DNA from: Oceanospirillales bacterium
GTDB taxonomy: Bacteria > Pseudomonadota > Gammaproteobacteria > Pseudomonadales > Endozoicomonadaceae
Assembly: GCA_004762125.1 (NCBI GenBank)
Contig: SIHQ01000007.1
Span: 1 to 64,000 of the forward strand
Direction: 5' to 3'
DNA: 64,000 nucleotides
The position numbers were made by a program, and so were the translations under genes. Shown here one piece after another: positions 18,307 through 28,403 of the stretch (position 1 is its first letter; every line of letters starts with the position of its first letter). The notes below the pieces were generated by a model. That model saw nothing but the letters and a program-made list of their open reading frames with translations. It did not search any database and had not been told where the DNA came from.

Positions 18307-20187
18307 TCAGGAGGCTTTCGAAAATTTCTTCATGTGAATAAGCAGTAATGAAACAGCCGCTGGCGTCATACCTTGAATTCGAGAGGCTCTACCCAACGTT
18401 TCAGGTTTGGTTTCCAGTAGTTTCTGCTGAATCTCATTGGATAGCCCTTCAATTTTCTCATAATTAAAAGCCTCAGGAATGCGGGTATTTTCATACCGTC
18501 TTAACTTAGCGATTTCTTCAGTTTGACGGTTGATATAACCTTCATACTTGGCCGCTATCTCGACTTGCTCTTTAATTCGAGTATTGGTTTCACCTTCTCC
18601 TATTAAAGTAGCAACGTCGTCGTACGTTATTTCTGGTCTGCGCAACAATTCCATCAGGTTATATTCACGACTGATCGGGTTGCTGAGTTTTAAATTTACT
18701 TTTTCAGCCTGTTCTGTTCCCGGGTGAATAAACGCTGTTTTTAGGCGTTGATTTTCTTGTTCTATACGTTCTTTTTTATCACAGAAAGCTTCCCAGCGGG
18801 CATCATCGACCAAGCCCAGTTCACGGCCTTTTTCTGTTAGTCGCAAATCAGCATTGTCTTCACGCAGAATAAGTCGGTATTCGGCACGGCTGGTGAACAT
18901 ACGGTAAGGCTCGCTAGTACCATTGGTAGTCAGATCATCCACTAGCACCCCCATGTACGCTTCATCTCTACGTGGACACCAGTTTTCCAGATCTTTGGCA
19001 CTCAGTGCTGCATTCATACCTGCCATCAAACCTTGAGCAGCCGCTTCTTCATAACCCGTTGTACCGTTAATCTGGCCTGCAAAGTACAAACCCGGTATAG
19101 CTTTGGTTTCCAGTGAAAACTTCAGGTCTCTAGGATCAAAGAAGTCATACTCGATGGCGTAGCCAGGGCGGGTAATATGAGTATTTTCCAAACCACGGAT
19201 AGAGCGGATAAATTCAATCTGCACATCAAAAGGCAGGCTTGTAGATATTCCATTTGGATACAGCTCGTGGGTGGATAATCCTTCGGGCTCCAGAAAGATC
19301 TGATGAGAGTTTTTATCAGCAAAGCGGGTGATTTTGTCCTCAATAGAAGGACAATAACGTGGACCTATTCCTTCAATAACCCCTGTAAACATAGGAGAAC
19401 GATCCAGGCCATTACGTATCAGATCATGGGTTCTCTCATTGGTATGAGTGATATGACACGCTACCTGCCGCGGGTGCTGTTCAACAGAACCCATGTAAGA
19501 CATGACTGGAGTCGGTGTATCACCTGGTTGTTCATCCATGACAGAGAAATCAACAGTACGGGCATCAATACGAGCAGGCGTTCCTGTTTTTAATCGGTCA
19601 ACACGCAGATTTAATTCACGCAGTCGATCAGCCAGTTTAATGGAAGGTGGATCACCTGCTCGACCACCACTGTGGTTTTCCAAGCCGATATGAATACGAC
19701 CACCAAGAAAGGTACCTGCTGTCAGTACTACCTGACTAGCAAGGAAACGAACCCCCATATTGGTAACAACACCAGCAACACGACCCTGATCCATAATCAG
19801 GTCATCAGCGGATTGCTGGAATATCGAGAGGTTCTCCTGATTTTCCAGAATAGTGCGAATAGCTGCTTTGTAGAGAGCACGGTCAGCCTGAGCACGGGTT
19901 GCACGCACAGCTGGACCTTTACGGGCATTCAATACACGGAACTGGATGCCGGCCAGATCGGTTGCCAACGCCATAGCTCCACCGAGCGCGTCAACTTCCT
20001 TAACCAGATGACTCTTGCCAATTCCACCAATGGCTGGGTTACAGGACATCATGCCCAGCGTTTCAATGTTGTGGGTCAACAACAGGGTTTTCACACCCAT
20101 ACGAGCTGAAGCCAGGGCAGCCTCGGTTCCAGCATGCCCGCCACCAATCACAATCACATCAAACCGAGTCGGAAAATCCACAGCCAA
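18307..20187 (-). CDS. mnmG: tRNA uridine-5-carboxymethylaminomethyl synthesis enzyme MnmG
   Basis: 626 residues. It is the FAD-dependent partner of MnmE, installing the cmnm5 group at tRNA wobble uridine 34. The N-terminal dinucleotide-binding motif is [17 protein letters not shown] (about 15-31), and the conserved [20 protein letters not shown] and SYMGS-type segments are present. The start is TTG at 20187, with AGGTGA upstream; a GTG two codons later is the alternative. The partner gene mnmE is at 26766-28142. Confidence 0.96.
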   Translation of the reverse strand: MAVDFPTRFDVIVIGGGHAGTEAALASARMGVKTLLLTHNIETLGMMSCNPAIGGIGKSHLVKEVDALGGAMALATDLAGIQFRVLNARKGPAVRATRAQADRALYKAAIRTILENQENLSIFQQSADDLIMDQGRVAGVVTNMGVRFLASQVVLTAGTFLGGRIHIGLENHSGGRAGDPPSIKLADRLRELNLRVDRLKTGTPARIDARTVDFSVMDEQPGDTPTPVMSYMGSVEQHPRQVACHITHTNERTHDLIRNGLDRSPMFTGVIEGIGPRYCPSIEDKITRFADKNSHQIFLEPEGLSTHELYPNGISTSLPFDVQIEFIRSIRGLENTHITRPGYAIEYDFFDPRDLKFSLETKAIPGLYFAGQINGTTGYEEAAAQGLMAGMNAALSAKDLENWCPRRDEAYMGVLVDDLTTNGTSEPYRMFTSRAEYRLILREDNADLRLTEKGRELGLVDDARWEAFCDKKERIEQENQRLKTAFIHPGTEQAEKVNLKLSNPISREYNLMELLRRPEITYDDVATLIGEGETNTRIKEQVEIAAKYEGYINRQTEEIAKLRRYENTRIPEAFNYEKIEGLSNEIQQKLLETKPETLGRASRIQGMTPAAVSLLLIHMKKFSKAS

Positions 20188-20433
20188 AGGGAAGTCACCT
20201 GCTTATTAATTAAATCTGTATCGAACCAGTGATTATACCTCAGCCCGATAATTCACAACATTCATCTTTTTTTGTATCCGTTGATGTTCCAGCGGATTCT
20301 GACCCAGCTTATCGTCAGCCTTCGAATGCTTTCAGTCGTAATGCCCGTAACGACACTCCGTATCTTCTGTGGAAAACTATTGATTCTGCCTATTGATGCT
20401 TTCTGTTGTTATTGTCGATCTGTTGATAGTTTT

Positions 20434-20613
20434 TGTGGATAAGCCACTTAACACCTTTAATATCAAGGCACTGAAAGTTGAACAACTCTGTCGATGAGCT
20501 GTGAAAATGCTCTTATTAACCTGTTGCTTAGCAGTGGATAACTCACCTACTTATACACAGGTAAATACTTTATTTGTTAGTACATTTGTTTCTGTGTATA
20601 ACCCTGTGGATAC
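20434..20613. other. DnaA-box cluster beside mnmG
   Basis: Three exact TTATNCACA boxes are at 20434-20442 (minus), 20551-20559 (plus) and 20593-20601 (minus). Single-mismatch boxes are at 20533-20541 and 20605-20613. They lie in an AT-rich, gene-free region (20188-20938). In E. coli oriC adjoins mnmG, so this may be a second initiation, DnaA-titration or ancestral origin site. The rpmH-dnaA region is the stronger oriC. Confidence 0.65.
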
Positions 20614-20793
20614 TGAAATTCCGTATTTCTATAGTTATTAACAACCAGATTTTTCCTGATTTCGCTACATTTTCTATTCGAACCTTTCGACAAAGGTCAG
20701 TCAGCTAATTTCCAGAGCGTTGATGGATGAAATTGCCAACTTCATGGATAAATAAACCAAAACAGTGAATCACAAAAAACAAACCTTCATTTT

Positions 20794-20807
20794 TTGATAT
20801 AAATCAA
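20794..20807 (+). promoter_or_regulatory. Anr/Fnr box upstream of the YtfJ-like gene
   Basis: TTGATATAAATCAA is an exact match to the TTGAT-N4-ATCAA consensus of Fnr/Anr oxygen-sensing regulators. It lies 131 nt before the start codon. A TATACC about 30 bp downstream could be the -10, which would place the box roughly where class II activators bind. Confidence 0.7.
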
Positions 20808-20938
20808 AGTGTTAATAAGGCGTTCGTTTTAAACCTATACCCAGATTTTCAGTAGGCAGCTTGTTGCGGGTGAGGTTCGATGAATAATTGGAACCGCTAT
20901 CAGTTGTCAGAACAGCTTAAGATGTAAGGAAAATAAGT

Positions 20939-21415
20939 ATGGCTAACGTAACCGTAGGCGCTCAACTGCCAGCATTCACTATTGAAAAAGATGGCAAGAA
21001 CATTGGTAAAGGTAAATATGAGCCATTCAGTTCTTCAGAGCTGGTAGGACAAGCAACAGTATTTTTCGCTATCGCTGGTCATCCAGCTGTTCCACCAAAG
21101 ATGGAATCTGTAGTAAAAGCTGTTTCAGAAAAATTCCCTGAACTTCGTGTTGCCAGCCTGGTGAACACTCTAGAATCTCCAATGGGTGCAGGCATTTTTG
21201 TAAAAGGCGAGTTCAAGAAAGCTTACAAGAAAGCGCCTGAAAACTTCTACCTGCTGGACACTAAAGCTGTAGCTAAAGACGTTCTAGGTCTTGAAGACTT
21301 AAGCGCTTTTGTTGCCGTTCTAAATGCTGCTGGTGAAGTGATATACGCCTTTGAAGGTGAGGCCGGTAACACAGAAGTAGCCTCTGTTGTAGAAGCTATT
21401 GAAAGCGTAAAGTAA
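20939..21415 (+). CDS. YtfJ-like thioredoxin-fold protein without cysteines
   Basis: 158 residues with a good AAGGA Shine-Dalgarno. The segment YEPFSSSELVGQATVFFAIAG and the later GAGIFVKGEF resemble the YtfJ family (E. coli SAQLVGKVRVLQHIAGR), a thioredoxin-like fold. Unlike E. coli YtfJ it has no signal peptide, so it should be cytoplasmic, and it has no cysteine at all, so it cannot do thiol redox chemistry. A perfect Anr/Fnr box upstream suggests induction at low oxygen. A monocistronic unit is likely, since a terminator follows. Family placement is moderate. Confidence 0.6.
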   Translation: MANVTVGAQLPAFTIEKDGKNIGKGKYEPFSSSELVGQATVFFAIAGHPAVPPKMESVVKAVSEKFPELRVASLVNTLESPMGAGIFVKGEFKKAYKKAPENFYLLDTKAVAKDVLGLEDLSAFVAVLNAAGEVIYAFEGEAGNTEVASVVEAIESVK

Positions 21416-21438
21416 TCAGCCCTTCTGATGCTTTAACA

Positions 21439-21476
21439 AGCCGCCTCTCACATTTGTGACAGGCGGTTTTTCTTTT
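21439..21476 (+). terminator. Intrinsic terminator after the YtfJ-like gene
   Basis: CCGCCT-c-TCACA pairs with TGTGA-c-AGGCGG (21441-21466, one mismatch), followed by TTTTTCTTTTT. It isolates the upstream gene from the iron transporter operon. Confidence 0.85.
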
Positions 21477-21571
21477 TAATTCCCTATCTTTTGTCTTGAA
21501 TCAAGTATTCGTTTAGAAATTCTTCCTTGCTTAGAAAGTACTAGCGTTCATAAAAAAAATAAGTACACTTC

Positions 21572-21590
21572 GCGAATGATAATGTTTCTT
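21572..21590 (+). promoter_or_regulatory. Candidate Fur box upstream of the iron transporter
   Basis: This 19-bp stretch matches 13 of 19 positions of the consensus GATAATGATAATCATTATC, including the full AATGATAAT core. It ends 22 nt before the preferred ATG of the binding-protein gene. Iron-dependent repression of the operon is therefore likely. Confidence 0.55.
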
Positions 21591-21612
21591 GTTTAGTTTA
21601 CGGATCACAATA

Positions 21613-22629
21613 ATGCTTAAGACGGCTCTTTTTACCCTTTCAGCTTCAGCCCTGCTGGCTACTTCTGTCACTGCTAACGCGGCAGACAAGGAAGTTAACG
21701 TTTATTCATACCGCCAGCCTTTTCTGATTGAGCCTCTGTTTGAAGACTTCACCAAAGAGACCGGCATCAAGGTTAACGTTGTTTTTGCAAAGAAGGGTCT
21801 GATTGAACGTGTTGAGCGTGAAGGAAAGCTAAGCCCTGCTGACCTGGTTCTGACAACCGACATCAGCCGTTTGATGAGCATGGTCAACAAAGACCTGAGC
21901 CAGTCAGTTAATAGCACCTCTATAAACGAGGACATTCCTGCTCAGTTCCGTGACCCGAAAGGCGAGTGGTTCGCTCTCACTACTCGTGTGCGCAACATCT
22001 ACACCACCAAACGCAGTGATAAGCCGGAAAGTATTTCCTATGCCGATCTGGCGGACCCAAAGTACAAAGGTAAAATCTGTACCCGCAGTGGCAAAAATGC
22101 CTATAACGTTGGTCTGGTTGCTTCTTATGTTGCCAACAATGGTGAAGAAGCTACCCGTATGTGGCTTGAAGGCGTTAAAGCTAACCTGGCTCGTCGTCCT
22201 CAGGGTAATGACCGTGCTCAAGTAAAAGCGGTCAAAGAAGGTGTTTGTGATTTGGCTATTGGTAACAGCTACTATTACGGTGCCATGCTGAAGAAAGCTG
22301 ATCAGAAAGCATGGGCTGAGTCTGTTTACATCAACTTCCCGGATCAGAATGGCCGTGGCTCTCACATAAACGTCAGCGGTATGGTCCTGACCAAGCATGC
22401 ACCTAACAAAAGCAGCGCTGTTAAATTGATGGAATACTTGGCTGATGAAAAAGCTCAGAGTGTTTATGCTGAAGTGAACATGGAATATCCAGTTAACCCT
22501 GCTGTTAAACCATCCGAACTGGTTGCTTCCTGGGGTGAATTTAAATCCGACTCTCTGCCTGTATATAAGCTTGCCGAGAATTATTCCTCTGCACAGAAGC
22601 TGCTAGATGAAGTAAAGTTCGATCTGTAA
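21613..22629 (+). CDS. fbpA: Iron(III) ABC transporter, periplasmic binding protein
   Basis: 338 residues from the ATG at 21613; a TTG at 21589 would add eight residues before the signal peptide. The signal peptide MLKTALFTLSASALLATSVTANA precedes mature ADKEVNVYSYR. The fold is FbpA/FutA-type: LVLTTDISRL, then the GNSYYYGAM loop whose consecutive tyrosines coordinate ferric iron in this family. It is the first gene of fbpABC (28 nt to the permease), with a candidate Fur box upstream. Confidence 0.9.
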   Translation: MLKTALFTLSASALLATSVTANAADKEVNVYSYRQPFLIEPLFEDFTKETGIKVNVVFAKKGLIERVEREGKLSPADLVLTTDISRLMSMVNKDLSQSVNSTSINEDIPAQFRDPKGEWFALTTRVRNIYTTKRSDKPESISYADLADPKYKGKICTRSGKNAYNVGLVASYVANNGEEATRMWLEGVKANLARRPQGNDRAQVKAVKEGVCDLAIGNSYYYGAMLKKADQKAWAESVYINFPDQNGRGSHINVSGMVLTKHAPNKSSAVKLMEYLADEKAQSVYAEVNMEYPVNPAVKPSELVASWGEFKSDSLPVYKLAENYSSAQKLLDEVKFDL

Positions 22630-22657
22630 TTTCTGTACGGTCGTAACAAGAACTTAA

Positions 22658-24292
22658 ATGAAACACAGTCTCTCACTGTACTGGAAAGCTAGCAGCTGGC
22701 TGCTGGCTTTTCTGCTTTTTACTCCGGTGCTGGCACTCTTCTATGAAGCGGCCGCCCCTACCGGAGACATCTTCACTCATCTCTTGAACACCGTTCTTGT
22801 AGATTACATCGTTAATTCCATAATCCTGATTGTTGGCGTTGGAGTGTTAGGACTTATTTTTGCCCTACCACCGGCCTGGATAATGGCGAACTGCGATATC
22901 CCCGGAAAAAAATACCTTCAATGGTTACTCGTTTTACCTCTGGCTATGCCTTCCTACATCGTTGCCTATATTTATACTGATATCTTTGAATACTCAGGTT
23001 TCGTGCAAATATTCCTGAGAGAATCGATGGGATGGCAGAGTGCTTCCGAATACTATTTCCCGGATATTCGAAGTATGGGAGGAGCTATTTTCATCCTAGC
23101 TCTGGTGCTGTACCCCTATCTCTATATGCTGGCCCGAACAGCTCTTCTAGAACAGTCGGAAAGCCATCGATTGGCCAGCCGTCTGCTGGGCTGTTCCCCC
23201 TTTCAAAGCGTTCTAAAAGTATCTCTGCCAATGGCAAGACCAGCGATCATTACCGGTCTCTCATTGATGGGAATTGAAGCCTTGGCGGACTTTGCGACTG
23301 TTAGTTATTTTGCTATTCCTACCCTGACCACCGCGGTATACGACACTTGGCTTGGATATGGCAGTCTTAATGCTGCAGCCAAATTATCAGCCATAATGCT
23401 TTTGGTTGTTACTTTGCTAGTAACCACTGAGAAATACAGTCGTCGCCGTTTAAAACTATTCCAGAAAACAGCAGGTCAGGAACAAAAAGAATTATTGAAG
23501 CTTTCAGGCTGGACTAACTATCTTGCCCAAGGCTGGTGCTGGCTGCTGGTCATTGCCGGGTTTATTTTTCCCTGCATTGTATTGTTGAATTATGCCATAG
23601 ATAACTTTGCGATCTCCTTTAATACTCAGCTCATGAGTTATGCACTGAACAGCTTAAAAGTTGCTACTGGCGCAGCACTTTTTGCAGTAATAACCGCCTG
23701 TCTTCTGGGATTCTATCAACGGTTGCAGTCCACTTTATTAGCATCTGTACCATCACGCGTTATTTCAACAGGCTACGCACTGCCCGGAAACGTATTGGCT
23801 ATCGGTGTCCTGATTCCTCTAACCCAGCTTGATCATGGTGTAAATAACTTGATCATGTCTTTGGGTTATGACCCGGTCGGACTTATTTTCTCCGGCTCTA
23901 TCTTTGCCATCATCTTTGCCTACGCTGTTCGCTTTTCTGCTGTTGCCGTTGGCAGCGTGGAATCAAGCTTGGGAAGAATCTCGCCTTCACTGGATATGGC
24001 TAGTCGCTCATTGGGTTGCACACCAGCCAGAATGGTCAGTAGAGTTCACTTACCGTTGGTTCGCAGGGGAATACTGACAGGTTTTCTACTGGTGTTTGTT
24101 GAGTCCATGAAAGAATTGCCCGCAGCTCTACTGCTTCGTCCTTTTGGTTTTGAGTCTCTGGCCACTTGGGTGTTCCAGTATGCTTCTGATGAAAGGATGG
24201 AGCAGGCAGCATTAGCGGCTCTATTACTGATTATGGCCGGCCTGATACCACTGATTCTGTTAAATCGTTCCCTGGAGTCTAACCAACGATGA
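22658..24292 (+). CDS. fbpB: Iron(III) ABC transporter, fused permease
   Basis: 544 residues with about twelve membrane helices in two homologous halves, as usual for FbpB. Each half carries an EAA-type loop that docks the ATPase: SRLLGCSPFQSVLKVSLP (about 175-192) and SRSLGCTPARMVSRVHLP (about 448-465). It moves ferric iron released from FbpA across the inner membrane. The stop overlaps the fbpC start by 4 nt. Confidence 0.93.
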   Translation: MKHSLSLYWKASSWLLAFLLFTPVLALFYEAAAPTGDIFTHLLNTVLVDYIVNSIILIVGVGVLGLIFALPPAWIMANCDIPGKKYLQWLLVLPLAMPSYIVAYIYTDIFEYSGFVQIFLRESMGWQSASEYYFPDIRSMGGAIFILALVLYPYLYMLARTALLEQSESHRLASRLLGCSPFQSVLKVSLPMARPAIITGLSLMGIEALADFATVSYFAIPTLTTAVYDTWLGYGSLNAAAKLSAIMLLVVTLLVTTEKYSRRRLKLFQKTAGQEQKELLKLSGWTNYLAQGWCWLLVIAGFIFPCIVLLNYAIDNFAISFNTQLMSYALNSLKVATGAALFAVITACLLGFYQRLQSTLLASVPSRVISTGYALPGNVLAIGVLIPLTQLDHGVNNLIMSLGYDPVGLIFSGSIFAIIFAYAVRFSAVAVGSVESSLGRISPSLDMASRSLGCTPARMVSRVHLPLVRRGILTGFLLVFVESMKELPAALLLRPFGFESLATWVFQYASDERMEQAALAALLLIMAGLIPLILLNRSLESNQR

Positions 24293-25356
24293 TTGCACTG
24301 GATATTTCAGAGCTCAACTGTCGCTACAGTGATACCAATATCCTCTCCGGGTTGAACCTGAAGATAGAAGACGGTGAAATCGTCTGTCTCTTAGGTCGCA
24401 GTGGGTGTGGCAAGACAACACTGCTCAAGGCCATATCTGGGCTAATACAGCCAAGCAGCGGCGAGATCGCCCTGCATGGTCAAGCTGTCAGTTCATCAAC
24501 AAGAACTCTTCCACCAGAACAACGGGGGATTGGGATGATCTTTCAGGATTACGCCCTTTTTCCGCACCTTACTGTGGCAAAAAATATAGCTTTCGGCCTG
24601 AAAGACCTTTCTATTTTAGACGTTAAACGTCGTATTAATGAAATGCTGGAGTTGGTCAATCTTCAGGGGTTGGGGAAGCGTTATCCCCATGAACTTTCTG
24701 GCGGGCAGCAGCAGCGAGTGGCTATTGGCAGAGCTCTGGCTAACAACCCTTCTGTACTGTTGCTGGACGAACCCTTCTCTAATATCGACAGTCAGGTTCG
24801 ACAACGATTAGTGCAGGAAATTAGGGATATTCTTAAGCAACAAAAAGTAGCTGCTTTATTCGTTACTCACAATAAAGACGAAGGTTTTGCCTTTGCTGAC
24901 TCAGTTGCAATTATGCACAAGGGAATGATTTTACAGCACGATCGTTCGTTTAATGTGTATAACCATCCGGTCAATAAATTTGTTGCTGAATTAATGGGAG
25001 AGGGAAATCTGCTTCCCTGTAAAATTATCAATAAACGACAAGTGTCAACAGCCGTCGGGCTTATAGAATCTTCTGCAGATATTTATGCACAACCTGGACA
25101 GAAGGCTAATCTGTTTTTAAGACCACAAATGATTAGGGTTAGTCCGTCATTTAATTCTGTGGATAAACCATTTTTTATTATAAATCAGCAGTTTATGGGT
25201 CAGAATCTAAGAACTGAAGTACAAATAGAAAAACAGATACTAGTTGTAGAAAATGCTAATCCACTGCCGGTTAATACAGCAGTGGATATTTCGGTTACTT
25301 CTCACGATCTTGTGTTATTTGACGACAATGAATCAGTATTTAAAATGGCTGGTTAG
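24289..25356 (+). CDS. fbpC: Iron(III) ABC transporter, ATP-binding protein
   Basis: 355 residues. Walker A is LLGRSGCGKTTLL (about 34-46), the Q-loop MIFQDYALFPHLTV, the signature LSGGQQQRVAIGRAL, Walker B VLLLDEPFSNID, and the switch histidine is in FVTHNKDE. The C-terminal 110 residues form the regulatory OB-like domain of this subclass. The start overlaps fbpB by ATGA. The end overlaps the convergent 25353-25673 frame by 4 nt. Confidence 0.94.
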   Translation: MIALDISELNCRYSDTNILSGLNLKIEDGEIVCLLGRSGCGKTTLLKAISGLIQPSSGEIALHGQAVSSSTRTLPPEQRGIGMIFQDYALFPHLTVAKNIAFGLKDLSILDVKRRINEMLELVNLQGLGKRYPHELSGGQQQRVAIGRALANNPSVLLLDEPFSNIDSQVRQRLVQEIRDILKQQKVAALFVTHNKDEGFAFADSVAIMHKGMILQHDRSFNVYNHPVNKFVAELMGEGNLLPCKIINKRQVSTAVGLIESSADIYAQPGQKANLFLRPQMIRVSPSFNSVDKPFFIINQQFMGQNLRTEVQIEKQILVVENANPLPVNTAVDISVTSHDLVLFDDNESVFKMAG

Positions 25357-25673
25357 AGTTCAATGCGTGCAGGTTTCTGGTAGTAGATACTGTCTTCTTT
25401 AATAGGGTAGTTAGCAGTGTCACAAGGAATATTGAATTTCTGTAATTGTTTACAGGAAAATTTAGCAATTAGAGCTATGCTCTTCAGTATTCTCTCCAAA
25501 GGCTTCAGAATATTGAGAATCGTTTTATCAAATCCATCTTCCAGCTCTCTCACTCCATTCACTGCAGCATTCAATACCATTGAAAACTCAATGCTTTCCA
25601 GTGGTCCCTTACGCAACATAATGTCGCTGATATCTATGGAATGAACTCTTTCACCATCAACGGTAATATCCAT
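25353..25673 (-). pseudogene. Hypothetical reading frame, probably the 3' part of a broken gene
   Basis: From the ATG at 25673 it encodes 106 residues (MDITVDGERVHSIDISDIML and on), with a helical GPLESIEFSMVLNAAVNGV region. A TTG at 25685 is an alternative start. No good Shine-Dalgarno is visible. The frame is continuous with the upstream remnant at 25689-25915 except for one TGA (25689-25691), so this may be the distal part of a larger gene. The family is not recognised. Confidence 0.45.
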
Positions 25674-25688
25674 TTGACCGTTCAAGGT

Positions 25689-25915
25689 TCATAACAAGTT
25701 AAACGTTGCATTTGTTTCATTACCGTCACTTAGACTGTCACCAAAAAGTAACAGTGTTTGATATTTTAAAAATTCGGGAGAAATAGGTTCAGGCTTACTT
25801 ATATCAGGGAATTTCGCGCCATAACCAGCATAAGTGAGCAATAAAAGCAGAGAGCTAGAACTATCGATTAAGGTGCCATAACGGGCACTCTGATTAAACT
25901 CTTTTCTGATTTAGC
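25689..25915 (-). pseudogene. Remnant with an N-terminal secretion-like segment and a GDSL motif
   Basis: The frame opens after a TAA near 25918 without an ATG. It reads a leucine-run segment (SSSSLLLLLTYAGYGAKFP), then PEFLKYQTLLLFGDSLSDGN, then stops at TGA 25689-25691. FGDSLSDGN matches block I of GDSL/SGNH esterases, whose Ser is catalytic, and it follows a short hydrophobic stretch as in secreted members. Missing start and early stop mark it as broken. The remaining 25916-26083 shows only the marC upstream region. Confidence 0.4.
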
Positions 25916-26083
25916 ACATGAGTATTTCGCTCCTAGTGGATTCCACTCTTTAGATGATTTTATTGACTACAAAATTGAATATAAAAACGTTTAAACGACA
26001 ACGACAGATTTATTCAATGGATTTTAAAGTGTGATTTTGCTCTATGCTTCTGGCACTAAGTTAGTGCAAGGCATGATTCACTC

Positions 26084-26722
26084 ATGGTTGAGCTTTTTTC
26101 TTATGCTATGACAGTATTTATCGGTTTTTTTGCCATGATGAATCCGATAGCCAATATGCCTATTTTTCTCAGCTTAACCGAAGGGATGAGTCAATCAGAA
26201 AAACGAACGATTGCTATCCAGTCAAACTTTTATGCTTTTGTTATTGTTACTTGCTTCAGCTTCCTTGGGCATATTATTTTTAATGTCTTCGGCATTACCA
26301 TTCCTGCACTGAGAATTACTGGAGGTATTCTTGTTTTTCTCATTGGAAAAGAAATGCTGACAGGCTCACCTTCGGAAATTCACACCCCAAGTGATGAAGA
26401 TAACCAAAAAAGTCTTCAAGCTCATTTAAGTGTTGCTATCAGCCCTCTCGCCACTCCTATTTTGGGAGGTCCGGGAACCATTGCCACAGCCATGAATTTC
26501 ACTGAAAATAAAGGTTTTATTGAAACCTGTATAACCGTTGTAGCCTTCGCCTTACTGTGTATTCTTTCCTGTATTTTTTTTCTGTCTGGAGAACGGTTTT
26601 TGCACTTTATCGGAGAGAGCGCAATAAAAGTTATTAGTCGTATGATGGGGTTAATACTAGCGGTTATTGGTGTGCAGTTATTCATCGAAGGCGTGCATGG
26701 TGCACTAAAATTTCAATACTGA
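26084..26722 (+). CDS. MarC-family integral membrane protein
   Basis: 212 residues with six predicted membrane helices. The family-typical PLATPILGGPGTIATAM segment (about 122-138) and the N-terminal FAMMNPIANMPIFLSL are present. MarC proteins were once linked to multiple antibiotic resistance, but their substrate and role are not established. It is monocistronic and convergent with mnmE; an imperfect hairpin lies between them. Confidence 0.88.
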   Translation: MVELFSYAMTVFIGFFAMMNPIANMPIFLSLTEGMSQSEKRTIAIQSNFYAFVIVTCFSFLGHIIFNVFGITIPALRITGGILVFLIGKEMLTGSPSEIHTPSDEDNQKSLQAHLSVAISPLATPILGGPGTIATAMNFTENKGFIETCITVVAFALLCILSCIFFLSGERFLHFIGESAIKVISRMMGLILAVIGVQLFIEGVHGALKFQY

Positions 26723-26750
26723 TGCACGCTTATCTGAATCTAAACGTGCA
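26723..26750. terminator. Hairpin between marC-family gene and mnmE
   Basis: TGCACGCTTA pairs with TAAACGTGCA (one mismatch, 8-nt loop) directly after the stop of the plus-strand gene and close to the end of convergent mnmE. T-tracts are weak on both sides. Confidence 0.45.
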
Positions 26751-26765
26751 CCGTTCCTTTCTTAC

Positions 26766-28142
26766 TTATTTACCAATGCAGAATGAAGAAAATATTCGTC
26801 CTAACAGATCATCACTGCTGAATGTTCCTGTGATCTCACCAAGAGCTTTCTGAGCATGCCGTAAATCTTCGGCCAGTAGTTCACCCGCTCCCAGATGCTC
26901 CAACTGTAGCCTTCCGTTATCCAGAAACTCTCTAGCCCTGCGCAATGCGTCCAAATGACGGCGACGAGCAGAGAAACCTCCCTCCATAGCGCCCTCATAA
27001 CCCATACAGGCCTTTAAGTGCTCCCTAAGGGCATCCAGACCGTGTTTACTCATGGCACATGCCCTTACCGTAGGTACTGATCCGGAGTCATCCAGACCTG
27101 CTCTTTCGCCCGTCAGATCGATCTTGTTGCGAATCACCGTTAGTTTATCTCTGGAAGGCATACGGTCAACAAATTCTGGCCAAATATCATGAGGGTCGGT
27201 CGACTGTGTTGTTGAGCTATCCACCATCAATAACACTCGATCAGCATCTTTGATTTCCCTGAAAGCCCGCTCTACTCCGATCCGTTCAACCTTATCATCC
27301 GTTTCTCTAAGGCCAGCGGTATCAATGATGTGCAGGGGCATTCCGTCAATATGAATATGCTCTCGCAAAACATCTCTGGTGGTTCCAGCAATGTCCGTAA
27401 CAATGGCTGAGTCCTTACCAGACAGAGCATTCAGCAGGCTGGATTTACCTGCATTGGGTCGACCAGCGATCACAACGGTCATCCCTTCGCGCTGGATTGC
27501 ACCCTGTCCTGCTTCTCGTACAACCCTTCCTAGATCCTCTGTAACGGCTTTTAAGTCATTACCCACCTTACCATCAGCAAAGAAGTCGATCTCTTCTTCA
27601 GGGAAGTCTATGGCCGCCTCAACGTAAATCCTGAGGGCGATCAGGGATTCAACTAACTCATTCACTCGTTTCGAGAATACACCTTGCATGGAACGAAGAG
27701 CAGAACGTGCGGCCTGCTCCGAAGTGCTGTCTATCAGATCAGCAATGGCCTCAGCCTGGGCCAAATCCATCTTGTCGTTAAGAAACGCTCGTTCAGAAAA
27801 TTCTCCGGGATTAGCCATTCTCACACCCAAAGCAACAATACGCTTCAGAAGCAGATCCAGAATGACAGGCCCGCCGTGCCCCTGAAGTTCCAGCACATCT
27901 TCACCGGTAAATGAATTGGGATTTGGAAAGTACAAGGCAAGACCTTCATCCAGGGCTGTGCCATTGGAATCGTAAAAGGGTCCGTAATGGGCATAACGAG
28001 GTTTTGGCTCAATTCTCAATACTTCTTTTGCCACTTTCAGAGCGTCCTGCCCTGAAACCCTAATAATACCAACCCCTCCTCTGCCGGGAGCGGTTGCCTG
28101 GGCTGCAATAGTGTCTTTATGGAGAGAGCTGAGGTCTGACAT
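26766..28142 (-). CDS. mnmE: tRNA modification GTPase MnmE
   Basis: 458 residues. It works with MnmG to make cmnm5U34 in tRNA. An N-terminal tetrahydrofolate-binding domain ([14 protein letters not shown]) precedes the helical domain, which holds an inserted Ras-like G domain: P-loop [14 protein letters not shown], switch TTRD, DTAG and NKID. The C terminus ends CIGK, carrying the conserved catalytic cysteine. It is separated from the yidC operon by a plus-strand gene, so it is its own unit. Confidence 0.97.
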   Translation of the reverse strand: MSDLSSLHKDTIAAQATAPGRGGVGIIRVSGQDALKVAKEVLRIEPKPRYAHYGPFYDSNGTALDEGLALYFPNPNSFTGEDVLELQGHGGPVILDLLLKRIVALGVRMANPGEFSERAFLNDKMDLAQAEAIADLIDSTSEQAARSALRSMQGVFSKRVNELVESLIALRIYVEAAIDFPEEEIDFFADGKVGNDLKAVTEDLGRVVREAGQGAIQREGMTVVIAGRPNAGKSSLLNALSGKDSAIVTDIAGTTRDVLREHIHIDGMPLHIIDTAGLRETDDKVERIGVERAFREIKDADRVLLMVDSSTTQSTDPHDIWPEFVDRMPSRDKLTVIRNKIDLTGERAGLDDSGSVPTVRACAMSKHGLDALREHLKACMGYEGAMEGGFSARRRHLDALRRAREFLDNGRLQLEHLGAGELLAEDLRHAQKALGEITGTFSSDDLLGRIFSSFCIGK

Positions 28143-28403
28143 GGGTTCTTCGTGGAGCCTTGAATTTTGGAGAGCTAGTTTACTAACAGTTCAAACAAAG
28201 ATCACTACGAAAGCAGTACCGAGACTTCCGTCTAATAAACCAAAGTCACAAGGAAAGAACTGCTTATCGCGGCTAGTTTTATACGTAGCGCAATACAAAT
28301 CAGCTATCTGAGGGAAGTGCGGTCTATTCCGGAGCATAAAACTGGCAGGAGAACCTGATAGAGGTGTTTCTCCATACAAAAATCTAACATCAAAGAGTGT
28401 AAT

